Positions 46,369 to 55,137 of a stretch of DNA of 64,000 nt are shown one piece after another. How positions within the stretch are numbered: position 1 is the first letter of the stretch; the number at the start of each line of letters is the position of its first letter. The position numbers were made by a program, and so were the translations under genes. The notes under the pieces are model-generated. The model did not search any database. It worked only from the letters and a program-made list of their open reading frames with translations, and had not been told where the DNA came from. The stretch comes from an uncultured Eubacteriales bacterium (GTDB taxonomy: Bacteria; Bacillota; Clostridia; TANB77; UBA1234), in the NCBI GenBank assembly GCA_949283575.1, contig CASDSU010000028.1, forward strand, positions 254,849 to 318,848, read 5' to 3'.

Positions 46369-46492
46369 AAATTTGCAAGATAATTGTATTTGACTGCGTT
46401 ATTCTTCAAAAGAAAATCCTCAGCGTACCTATGTACGCTTCCGGTGTTTCTTTTTTGAATGCCTTGTCAAATAGCAATTTTTTTGCAAATTT
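46369..46492. repeat. 124 bp imperfect palindrome inside the left end
   Basis: Nested arms pair around one centre: AAATTTGCAA (46369) with TTGCAAATTT (46483), TATTTGAC with GTCAAATA, AAAAGAAA with TTTCTTTT, and AGCGTAC with GTACGCT across CTAT. It lies between the attachment repeat and the recombinase stop. It may be a terminator that insulates the element or a structure used at the end. Confidence 0.75.
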
Positions 46493-46495
46493 TGG

Positions 46496-48122
46496 TTAGC
46501 TTACCTTTCTCTCATAACTTTTCTTAGCACATTTAAAATTATTATTTAATTCCTGTAATGGTTTGAAGTTGAAATAAACATCAACTTGTTTATCTTCATG
46601 AATTTCAATTTTATTAATAAATTCTCTAATTATTTCTTTTGTAGGTTTCTCCATATTTAAAAATTCGTCTATTAAATTATCAAGTTTATCTTCTTTTTGA
46701 GAAAATTTTTCACCTTTTAAATTAGCTTCTAATTCTTTTATTGTTTCTTCATATTCTTTCACTAATTCTTTAATTTTATCTGCGTTTTTCATATAATCTT
46801 CAAGCGAAATAATTCCATTTAACCTATCTTCATACATTACTTCAAGTTTTATTTTTTCTTTTTCGATAGCTTCTTTACAAATATCAATTTGTTTTTGAAA
46901 ATCTATTTTTTTAGCTTGTTTATTTTTATTTGCTTTTGCTATTTCTTCTAGTCGTTTTTTATCTTTATATTCTTTAAAAATTTCTCTTAATACACTAATC
47001 ATTTGTTCTTCAAAAACTTGATAATTAAAATTATGCGGAGAACATACATCAAACTTGCCAAATCTGCCATATCGTTGACATCTACCATAGATATTTCCAT
47101 TTTTGTCTGGCGTTCTGATTCCAATATATCCTTTACAATCAAAGCAACGAATTAAACCTTTGAAAAGATAGTCATTTTGTACAATTCGGGAACCTTTTGT
47201 GGATTCTATAATTTTTTTAGCTCTAGCAAAGTCTTCTTTGCTGACGATTGCTTCATGCATATCTTCGACTTTTATCCAATCTTCTTCAGGTAAATCTATA
47301 AATTTTTTTGATTTAAAACTTACCTTTTTTCTCTTACCTTGCACTATTGTTCCAGTGTAAACTTCATTAGATAAAATAAATCTAACCGTTGATTGTTGCC
47401 AATATCCATATGTTAAAGACCTTACACCTCTTTTTCGTTTAGTATAATCCGACGGAATTGGTATCTTTGCATTAGTTAAATAATCTGCAATTTGCATAGT
47501 TCCAAAACCTTCTAAATATTTTCTATAAATTAATTTAACAACTTCTGCTGCTTCATCATCTATAATTAAATGGTATTTATTTTCTGGATCTTTTTTATAG
47601 CCGGTAAGGTGCTGTTCCTAAATATTGACCCAAATCTCTTTTTGATTGTAAAACACTATTAATTTTTTTAGAAATATCTTTGGCATACATTTCATTCAAG
47701 ATGGATTTAAAAGGAGCAATATCGTTGTTTGAAGAATCAAATGCTGTGTCTATGTTATCTAGTATTGCAATAAATCTTATAGAATGTTCTGGAAAATATT
47801 TTTCAGTATAATAACCAGACATGATATAATCTCTTCCAAGTCTTGATAAATCCTTTGTTACTACCATATTTATTTTTCCAGCTTCTATATCTGCAATCAT
47901 TCGATTAAATGACGGTCTATCAAAGCTTGTACCACTAACACCATCATCAACATACTCAGCAACAAAATTCAACTTATTTTGCGTTAAATATTGCATAAGT
48001 AATGTTCTTTGGTTTTGCACACTTTCACTTTCCTCATAACTTTCCTTTTCTTCATCTTCTCTTGAAAGTCTAATATAAATGCCAACTTTATAATCAATAT
48101 TATTCATTAAATTATAGCTCAA
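46496..48122 (-). pseudogene. Large serine recombinase with single-base frameshift
   Basis: About 540 residues if joined. The N-terminal catalytic domain has IYIRLSREDEEK with the active serine, SVQNQRTLLMQY, VDDGVSGTSFDRPSF and TKDLSRLGRDYI. After the break come the recombinase domain, a zinc-ribbon (CFDCKGYIG...CQRYGRFGKFDVCSPHNF) and a long coiled coil. Start TTG 48122 has AAGGAGG 6 bases upstream. Removing one C from CCGG at 47601-47604 turns APYRL-stop into APYGYKKDPENKYHLIIDDEAAEVV. It would have inserted and could excise element 2. Confidence 0.93.
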
Positions 48123-48283
48123 ATTAACCTCCTTCTTGCTATATAAGAAAAAATGAGATAATATTGATACTCTTATGTTAAAATTATACCATATTATCTC
48201 ATAAAATTCCATTTAATTAATTTATATTATTTTCTTTAAAACTACCTCTTATCACCAATCCATAAAGCATATCTTCAATTAAA

Positions 48284-48430
48284 CTAATTTTGCCTACTAA
48301 CGCAATAATTGCTAAATGCTCTTTCTATTATTGTGTTTAAATTTTCTCCTTTGTTATCAAAAATCAAATTAATTTTAAAGTCATTTTTCTTTTGTTTTTT
48401 ATTCACTTTTTCTGTTTTTACATCAGCCAA
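48284..48430 (-). CDS. Small basic protein upstream of the recombinase
   Basis: A 48-residue frame with TTG start at 48430 and AGGAG 9 bases upstream: ADVKTEKVNKKQKKNDFKIN then LIFDNKGENLNTIIERAFSNYC. Small proteins of this kind often precede serine recombinases in Firmicutes elements; the role is not known to me. Confidence 0.6.
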   Translation of the reverse strand: MADVKTEKVNKKQKKNDFKINLIFDNKGENLNTIIERAFSNYCVSRQN

Positions 48431-48473
48431 TACGCATCACTCCTACTAATATAATTCTCAAATTTAAGAAAAT

Positions 48474-48890
48474 TTATTCCATTTCTAATTCATATACCTT
48501 TTCTCTCGTATATTCAGGATATCTAAGTTTAATCCCCTCATAAAAATACGGAGCATAGCCACATGAAAAAATCTCACTAAGATTATATTTTTTTGATACA
48601 TTTCCATTTTCAAAATCTTCTATACTATCATAATTGCACTCATTCCATAGACTAAAGGCCATTCTCGTTACCTTTTCACTACTACCAGTTTGCCAAGCTT
48701 CACTTAAAGAATCAACGTTTATCTCTCCTCTTTCTAAATTGAAAATTCTTTCAAAATGCTTCCTTGTTTCTAAACAAACTCCAAGTATATAAACTATTGC
48801 CCTATAATAGACATCAGTTTTTCCATACTTTTGCATTATCTCATATTTTTCATTCCAAAAACTTCTATGCTCATTATCTATAAATTTCAT
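48474..48890 (-). CDS. DUF6075-like protein
   Basis: About 138 residues from ATG 48890 (GGGAG upstream). FIDNEHRSFWNEKY and YYRAIVYILGVCLETRKHFERIFNL are typical of a family I recall as DUF6075, found in Firmicutes mobile elements. The middle is EAWQTGSSEKVTRMAFSLWN. Function unknown. It precedes the small gene and recombinase on the same strand, and is divergent from the DUF6076 gene. Confidence 0.65.
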   Translation of the reverse strand: MKFIDNEHRSFWNEKYEIMQKYGKTDVYYRAIVYILGVCLETRKHFERIFNLERGEINVDSLSEAWQTGSSEKVTRMAFSLWNECNYDSIEDFENGNVSKKYNLSEIFSCGYAPYFYEGIKLRYPEYTREKVYELEME

Positions 48891-49272
48891 TCTCATCACT
48901 CCCGTCTAATCCAATTATTGCCACGAAATATCTTCTTAATACAAAATCACGAAATTAAAACTGATTTAGTAAATATCACATAGGTCAAGTTTAAGTATCT
49001 TGCCTTTCTTCCATCAGAAGAACTACCCCTTAACATCACGTTAGCCAGATAGAAGTATCATTATTTTCCCTACATGGTCTTCGCCTACAACATTACAATC
49101 TGTTGTTTATTATTCAATATATTCCTTAATATGTGTCCTACATATAGAAGTTCTCTTGGCTTTCCTTTCTTCAAGGCATATAGGTAACGTATCTTAATTT
49201 CTACTATTCAATTATTGCCTCACTACCTTATCTCTATATCTCAAACATTTAAGATAGTGAGTATATAATTTG
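48891..49272. other. Noncoding region between DUF6075 and DUF6076
   Basis: No gene here. It holds hairpins such as TTCTTC-catca-GAAGAA (49006-49022), TTAAC-atcac-GTTAG next to it, and CCTA(C)ATAT with ATATAGG around 49137-49182. Mixed base composition with GC-richer patches suggests an RNA leader or a regulatory RNA, but I cannot assign one. Confidence 0.4.
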
Positions 49273-49301
49273 TTGACATTTTATGTAATCCGTTGTAGAA
49301 T
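49273..49301 (+). promoter_or_regulatory. Promoter of the DUF6076 gene
   Basis: TTGACA, 17 bases, TAGAAT. Near-consensus sigma-A promoter about 110 bases before the start at 49411. Confidence 0.75.
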
Positions 49302-49410
49302 ACTATCAACAATTATTGACCAAATTCTACAAGAGTATTATTAAGAACAACACTATACAATCACAAAAAATTTTTCTATCATTTCAGGTTGTTTGATGTG
49401 GGGGTGTCAT

Positions 49411-50580
49411 ATGAAACTTAATATTGCCTTTGAAAAAGAAACTAAACTTGAATTTTTACTATACAATAAAATTTTTGAACATAATTCCATTTACTTTTCA
49501 AATCCAGTTCAGCAATCAAAACGTGCTAAAATCGGTTCTTTCCTAGTTTGTTTTCTCAATACAGATTTCGAAAATATTGACGAATGTGCTGACTTCATCT
49601 CAAAATATTGTTTCGAAAATTATTATAAGTTACATTATCCTAATCATCCTGTTTCCTTTAAATTTATTCGTTACGCTTTCGACTCTAAAGATTATAAAAG
49701 AATCCTATATCACATAAGTAAAGAAGAACAAGAAAGATTTATATATGCAAAAGAAATCTTCTTAAAAAATCTAAAGTTACCCTATAATGTAGATATTGCT
49801 GGTAAAAATGATGATGAAATTGATGAAAATGACAAAATTGACGATGACGGATTATTTAGTAAAGAAGATGAAAATTACGAAGTTTGTGGAATGACCTTAA
49901 AAGAAATTGACGAAGAATTAAAACAATCTGTTAAATGTTACGACAAATATTTAGATAAAAAAATAGAAAACTATGAAAAATATATAACAGAATATAAAGA
50001 AAAGAATAAAGAACAATATGAAGCTTTTATGCAAGAATTCGAAAAAAACAAAAAAGTATATGATAATGGATATATGGAAATTAACACCTTAATTGAAGAC
50101 TTAACTGTAGACTATACTTTTATTCACTATCTATATGCAATAGAAAATGTTTTTTATCATAACATTCCTTATGCTTTTACAAGTAATCATGTTATTAGCA
50201 TTTTATGTATTGAATTTAGAGAATTTGTTTCATATCCCAAAAACATTATTAGAAAATGCCAAAATTGTGGAAAATACTTCATTCCAGAGAATTTAAAAGC
50301 AACAAAATATTGCAATAATATTTTTGAAAACAGTAAAACGTGTAGAGAAATTGGAAAAGAAAAGTCTTACAAAAACAACCTAAAGAGTGATAAGTTGCTT
50401 GAATTGTATAGAAAACGATATATGTCTCTAGCTAGTAATAATTCACATTATCATACTGAAAGTTCTAGAATAAAATTTGAAAAATATAAATCTGAAGGCA
50501 TTAAAATAAAAGAAAAATACCTTAATGGAGAAATTTCAAAGAAAGAATTTAAGGATTGGATTGAAAGCAGTTATTGTTGA
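49411..50580 (+). CDS. DUF6076-like protein with C-terminal zinc ribbon
   Basis: 389 residues from ATG 49411 with GGGGGTG upstream. A charged middle region contains long coiled coil (KYLDKKIENYEKYITEYKEKNK). The zinc ribbon CQNCGKYFIPENLKATKYCNN is near residues 290-315, followed by a basic tail (EKYLNGEISKKEFKDWIE). It is homologous to the element 1 protein at 10396-11490 in ribbon and tail. Function unknown. Confidence 0.7.
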   Translation: MKLNIAFEKETKLEFLLYNKIFEHNSIYFSNPVQQSKRAKIGSFLVCFLNTDFENIDECADFISKYCFENYYKLHYPNHPVSFKFIRYAFDSKDYKRILYHISKEEQERFIYAKEIFLKNLKLPYNVDIAGKNDDEIDENDKIDDDGLFSKEDENYEVCGMTLKEIDEELKQSVKCYDKYLDKKIENYEKYITEYKEKNKEQYEAFMQEFEKNKKVYDNGYMEINTLIEDLTVDYTFIHYLYAIENVFYHNIPYAFTSNHVISILCIEFREFVSYPKNIIRKCQNCGKYFIPENLKATKYCNNIFENSKTCREIGKEKSYKNNLKSDKLLELYRKRYMSLASNNSHYHTESSRIKFEKYKSEGIKIKEKYLNGEISKKEFKDWIESSYC

Positions 50581-50751
50581 GGAATCTTTTCCTTTAGCAT
50601 ATTTCAAATATCCCCTTATGTATATTACTTATAAATACCACTTGTTTCTTCAAATTCAACACATAGTATAGAATTAATGTCAAATATATCATCTCATTAT
50701 CTGTTTGTGAAAAACGAAAAATAAATTTCTACTATTAGGTTAATTCTGTTC

Positions 50752-50779
50752 TTGAATAAATATATAAATTAAATATAAT
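50752..50779 (+). promoter_or_regulatory. Promoter of the metalloprotease-like gene
   Basis: TTGAAT, 16 bases, TATAAT, ending 17 bases before the ATG at 50797. Confidence 0.55.
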
Positions 50780-50796
50780 ATAAATGAGGTGGTTGT

Positions 50797-51831
50797 ATGC
50801 AAATGAGAATTGATAGAAGGTTATTAGTACAAGATTTTATAATTAATTCTACCAAAGAAAATTTTGATAAATATCCTTATTCAGAAGAGATGTTTGAATT
50901 AGCGCGCTGTTTTGCACCGAAAGAGCAAGCACTAATCGAGAAAATGAAAAGCGAGATAGCATTGGTAGAAGATTATAACTTAGGCCACTGTTCAATACTA
51001 GATGCTTTATATTATTTAGAAAAAGCTGATTTAGATGGTGCTGATAATTTAAAAAGATATAAAATATTATCAAAATACGGATTTAATATTTCAATAGATG
51101 AATTACAAGAATACGAATCTTTATTAGGAAGAATAATGTCCACTCCTGAATTTGCAAATTTTATTGAGCAGACGAAAGATAGTATAACAAATTTTAATAA
51201 TAAGTTTGAAAATATAAAAGGTAGTATAAGTTCTAGATTAGAAAAAATAACAGGAGAATCGTTAGAAGATAATAGTGATGTGTATTTTACAAATTCAAGT
51301 GGCTTTAATCTTAGATCTAATAATTCAAGAGTGATTTATGCAGGTAATACTTTTGTCGCTATAATACATGAAATGCTACATCAACAATTTGATGAAAGAG
51401 TAGAAAATAGTATTACAGAAGCAGATGTTGCCACTACTTTTGACGAAAGAACTTTTTACTTAGAGAAACAACATCCTTTTATAAGATTAATGGCTCAAGA
51501 ATTAGTAAATTCAACTATGGAACATTCAAAACCTATGCCGTATTCTGAATCTAGACATACCAAAAAAGATGTAATTTCTTATCCTATTTGGTATACATAC
51601 ATGCGTAGAAATGAATCTGATTTTCGTCAAAAAATAAGTGAAGATTTTGCTAGAGAACATTTAACAGCAACCTTCATCAAAAACAATTTGACCCCAACTA
51701 TAGTTGAGAATATAAAAAATGGCATGAATTATTGGGATTTATGGGCTGCATCAAACGAGGTAGAAAAAAGTAATATACATAATAAAAACGAGATAAAATC
51801 AGTTTATAAACCAAATCTTGAAATAGATTAA
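50797..51831 (+). CDS. Predicted zinc metalloprotease-like cargo protein (HExxH)
   Basis: 344 residues with GAGGTGG just before ATG 50797. The N-terminal 130 residues are helical. YAGNTFVAIIHEMLHQQFDE near residue 190 has the HExxH zinc motif in a typical hydrophobic helix. No signal peptide or membrane segment, so it acts in the cytoplasm or after release by lysis or transfer. Own promoter and terminator. It does not match a family I can name. Confidence 0.6.
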   Translation: MQMRIDRRLLVQDFIINSTKENFDKYPYSEEMFELARCFAPKEQALIEKMKSEIALVEDYNLGHCSILDALYYLEKADLDGADNLKRYKILSKYGFNISIDELQEYESLLGRIMSTPEFANFIEQTKDSITNFNNKFENIKGSISSRLEKITGESLEDNSDVYFTNSSGFNLRSNNSRVIYAGNTFVAIIHEMLHQQFDERVENSITEADVATTFDERTFYLEKQHPFIRLMAQELVNSTMEHSKPMPYSESRHTKKDVISYPIWYTYMRRNESDFRQKISEDFAREHLTATFIKNNLTPTIVENIKNGMNYWDLWAASNEVEKSNIHNKNEIKSVYKPNLEID

Positions 51832-51836
51832 ATATA

Positions 51837-51875
51837 AAAGGTGGCAATCATATTAAATTTTTTTGCCACCTTTTT
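51837..51875 (+). terminator. Terminator of the metalloprotease-like gene
   Basis: AAAGGTGGCAA pairs with TTGCCACCTTT, followed by TT. Confidence 0.9.
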
Positions 51876-52031
51876 CATATATTTATTGAAATTTAAATTA
51901 TTACTACCAATCAGAAAAATCAAGATTTTGTTCATCAAGTATATAGGAAATTGATAAACTATCTTTCAAATTCCTCTAAATAATCTATTTATACAATTCT
52001 TTATCTTGTTCAAAATAGATTCCTTCTTTCG

Positions 52032-52376
52032 CTAAATACTCATTTCAACCATTTCTTGATTCAATATAAAATGATTATCCTCACTCTTTAACATAGGTAG
52101 GATTCTTATAATTGCCTCTTTTTCAATTTTACCATATATATGCGGATAAAATATGCCCTTGCTTTCTTCATAAATAATCGGAGCATTTATCTTTGCTTCA
52201 TTCAGAACCAATATCACAACAGGCTCTTGTAATTTCAAATATCTTTCAGCTATGATTTGCATATTGTCTTTTGTAACAGAATGAATAAAACCTCTTGTTT
52301 CAAGCGTTGGATTTATATAATAATCATCTTTAAAATTTTTCTTAAATATTCTTTTTTCAACAAAGTGAAATATCAT
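52032..52376 (-). CDS. DUF952 family protein
   Basis: 114 residues from ATG 52376, with GGGGGTG 6 bases upstream. RGFIHSVTKDNMQIIAERYL, PVVILVLNEAKI and FYPHIYGKIEKEAIIRI follow the family pattern (FIHCS and FPHIYG). Found widely in bacteria; no activity is proven. Single gene next to the relaxase. Confidence 0.82.
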   Translation of the reverse strand: MIFHFVEKRIFKKNFKDDYYINPTLETRGFIHSVTKDNMQIIAERYLKLQEPVVILVLNEAKINAPIIYEESKGIFYPHIYGKIEKEAIIRILPMLKSEDNHFILNQEMVEMSI

Positions 52377-52567
52377 AAATACACCCCCTAACCTATTCTT
52401 TATTTTCAGTTCTATTACTAGTATTATATTGTATGAACAGTAATTTTTCAACAACTTTTATAGGCATGCACATCCCGTAATATAGTGAATATTGCTTATT
52501 TATCTATTGATTTTATTTTCGAATTAAAGAATTCATAAAACAAATAAAAAATCAGGATAATACTATT

Positions 52568-53779
52568 CTATCTTTCCATTTCATCAGCCTCTTTTGCATA
52601 ATCATTTTCGCCTACTATACACCTCTCCATTTCGAAATCCACATTACATTCTATTTCAAATTTATGAATAACTTCTTCTTCTGAAGGAGCAGAAAGCTTT
52701 TTGCAAACCCATTTAATGAAAGTTTGTACTATTACTTTTATATTTTCAAACACCTTCTCAAACTTTTCAATTTGTTTTTTTAACTTTTTGACTTCCTTCT
52801 GATGCTGATAATTAATCTGATTTATTTCATTTTCATAATCAAATTTCATATCGAATTTGATAGATTCAAGTTCTTTTTCTAGCTTATCACACTTATTTTG
52901 TAATTTTTCTTTGCTTTGGTATAGAGTAGTTCTTTCATTTTCAAAGGTTACGGCTCTGTCAATAAGTTTAGTCTGCTTTGTCAATTCATTTTGCATAGCA
53001 ATATTTTCCTTGTGGAGCTTTTGAATTAATTCATCTCTTGGATTAATGATTTGCTCTTGTATTTTTTCATCACGATTTAGCATTATCCTTTTAAAACCTT
53101 TTATATGAGGTGTCTTTGGTAATTCTAAAGAAATACTATTTAATACTTTTTTAGTTTCTTCATAATTAGTTATTGTCTTATATTCTTTAATAGAATAGTG
53201 TTCTTTCTCACTTGGTATACCTCTTGCAAGTGTAAAGTTATGTGATATCATATACTCATAAAAAGCATTTTGTAATTGACGATAACTATCTTTCGCTTTC
53301 CAAAATTCACTACAAGCAACTTTATCTATCTCCTGTTTTTGTTTATTTAAAGTATGTACTACTGGTATAAATACCAAGTGCATATGTGGAGTTTCTTCAT
53401 CTAAATGCACAACTGCAGACAAAATATATTGCTCACCTAAATCTTTATACTGGCATACAAAATCATATGCTGCTTTGAAATATCTTTTTGTTTCTTCAAC
53501 TCCAATACTGTCAAAAAACTCTTTGTCTGATGTTATTATGTATTCACAAATAATATTACTAACCTCTTTTATTTGTCCCTTTAAGTCGTATTCTTTTCTT
53601 TTTAATTCAAATTCCTTCTCATAATTATTTTCAGGCTGTTTAAGATGATAATTCAAATGTGTTCTTTCTTTATCTATATTTTTATTTGAATAATTTGTAT
53701 TTTTTCTTTCATTATGTCTATATATTCCTTTTAAATTGGCTCTCTTGTATTTCTCATTTCGTATTATTGCATAACTCAT
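52568..53779 (-). CDS. mobV: MobV-family relaxase (second copy)
   Basis: 403 residues. N-terminal RHNERK holds His22, followed by SNKNIDKERTHLNYHL and the metal motif HLDEETPHMH. A coiled C-terminus ends in IKWVCKKLSAPSEEEVIHKF. Very similar to the protein at 5471-6679 throughout, including the tail. Start ATG 53779 has AAGAGGTG upstream. The oriT at 53821-53846 lies just before it. Confidence 0.93.
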   Translation of the reverse strand: MSYAIIRNEKYKRANLKGIYRHNERKNTNYSNKNIDKERTHLNYHLKQPENNYEKEFELKRKEYDLKGQIKEVSNIICEYIITSDKEFFDSIGVEETKRYFKAAYDFVCQYKDLGEQYILSAVVHLDEETPHMHLVFIPVVHTLNKQKQEIDKVACSEFWKAKDSYRQLQNAFYEYMISHNFTLARGIPSEKEHYSIKEYKTITNYEETKKVLNSISLELPKTPHIKGFKRIMLNRDEKIQEQIINPRDELIQKLHKENIAMQNELTKQTKLIDRAVTFENERTTLYQSKEKLQNKCDKLEKELESIKFDMKFDYENEINQINYQHQKEVKKLKKQIEKFEKVFENIKVIVQTFIKWVCKKLSAPSEEEVIHKFEIECNVDFEMERCIVGENDYAKEADEMER

Positions 53780-53820
53780 AAATATCACCTCTTGCTTAAA
53801 TTTTAGAAACACCCGAAGGA

Positions 53821-53846
53821 AAGTGTTGTAACACACTACAACACTT
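53821..53846 (-). other. oriT: Origin of transfer (oriT), MobV/pMV158 type
   Basis: Minus strand: AAGTGTTGTA, GTGTGT, TACAACACTT, identical to the element 1 oriT. The context on both sides is also nearly the same (GCCACCG...AACACTTTG before, CCTTCGGGTGTTTCTAAAAT after). The nick is expected after 53832 on the minus strand. Confidence 0.87.
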
Positions 53847-53886
53847 TTTCAAAGTGTTTCGGTGGCAAGGATTCTCCCTGCACCCT

Positions 53887-53960
53887 TAACTCAAAAATAA
53901 AATAAATCTTTCATTTTTGAGTACTAGAAAACTATTTTAGTTTTCTGGTACAAACAAAAA
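53887..53960. repeat. Two hairpins between HTH gene and oriT
   Basis: ACTCAAAAAT with ATTTTTGAGT and AGAAAACT with AGTTTTCT. They probably act as terminators or origin structures; oriT of element 1 also has hairpins beside it. Confidence 0.5.
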
Positions 53961-53992
53961 GAACTTAATTCCTCATTTAGAATTGAGCTCTT

Positions 53993-54479
53993 TTAATTTG
54001 CATAAAATTCATTCCAATTCAAATCTGCATATGCTTGATTTTTATATGGAATAAATTTATTATTCATTTGAAATATATTATTATAATTATTATTTATATT
54101 ACTATTTATATCTTTGGCATTTTCACCAATAGGTAATGTGTCTTTTCCGACCATACCCTCTTGTTCTTTTGAACAATACCCATTTGCTTTTTCAACAATT
54201 GGTATTATTTCTCTACTTTCAATTTCCTTACTATTTTCTTTGTACTTTATTTTCACTCTTATATATCCTTTATTTTTTAATGAACTTATTAATCGTGAAA
54301 CTCTATTTGGCTTTACTTCAATTAATTTAGAAAAAGCGTTATTACTTACAAAACACTTTTTATTAGACTTATATAAATTAATTGATAGTGCTAAAATCAT
54401 TTTTTTCTTTTATACTCAATTCTGGTATATCTAAAATCTCTTTAGATAACCATATTCCTTTTATTTTTAATTCAGACAT
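53993..54479 (-). pseudogene. HTH replication/regulator-like protein, frameshifted in an A7 run
   Basis: From ATG 54479 (AAAGGAG upstream) the frame reads MSELKIKGIWLSKEILDI, then reaches an A7 run at about 54390-54396. One A fewer joins it to MILALSINLYKSNKKCFVSNNAFSKLI and KPNRVSRLISSLKNKGYIRVKI, a winged-helix domain. The C-terminus is asparagine-rich. Such proteins in mobilizable elements often act as replication initiators or regulators. Likely about 161 residues when intact. Confidence 0.72.
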
Positions 54480-54568
54480 AAATCAACACTCCTTTCATTA
54501 TAATTGAATTTAGACGCAAAAAATGCCTTGAGATTCATTCTCAAAGCACTTTTGTTTTATTAATTTAT

Positions 54569-55105
54569 TTAGTTTTTGTAAAGACACGCTATAGGCTCCG
54601 TATTTTTATAATCATCTTTCATTTCAAATAAATTTATTTCGTCAATACTCCTACCTTCTTCTAATTGTTCTCTAATTGAATTTTCAATTGCTTTCCCTAA
54701 ATAACTACCATCTTTCAATGAATCATCATCACCTCTATCATAAGTATGAAAAACACCTACTCCCTGATCTACTCCAATCGCTGGATTTATTGGTGTAGTC
54801 ACTTTTGAACCAAAAGAATAAAAATCTTCGCAAAACTGCCTATTTTCTGCATCATACCAAACATATGTAACTGTTTTTACTTGATCCGAAAATTCTTTTA
54901 AATACTCATCTATTTTATTTTGTAATTCTCCAAAATCTTCTTTTGATATGTCAAATTCTTCTCCCAATCTATTTATAAAATTTTTATTTTCTATTGTTTT
55001 TCTATCAATCATTCCTTTTAAATTTTCTAATGATTCCCAAAATGAAGGCACAACTAAATGTCTTTCATCTTCTCTTACTAATTCATGTGCAAAATCAAAA
55101 TTCAT
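54569..55105 (-). CDS. Hypothetical protein downstream of the nuclease gene
   Basis: 178 acidic residues with no recognised domain. GTVTYVWYDAENRQF-like and GSYLGKAIENSIREQLEEG segments suggest a mixed fold. AAGGAAAG lies upstream of ATG 55105. It starts 33 bases after the nuclease stop in the same direction. A small acidic protein after a basic nuclease could be an inhibitor or immunity protein; this is inference. Confidence 0.65.
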   Translation of the reverse strand: MNFDFAHELVREDERHLVVPSFWESLENLKGMIDRKTIENKNFINRLGEEFDISKEDFGELQNKIDEYLKEFSDQVKTVTYVWYDAENRQFCEDFYSFGSKVTTPINPAIGVDQGVGVFHTYDRGDDDSLKDGSYLGKAIENSIREQLEEGRSIDEINLFEMKDDYKNTEPIACLYKN

Positions 55106-55137
55106 TATTCTTTCCTTTCTTACTTTTATTTCTTACT

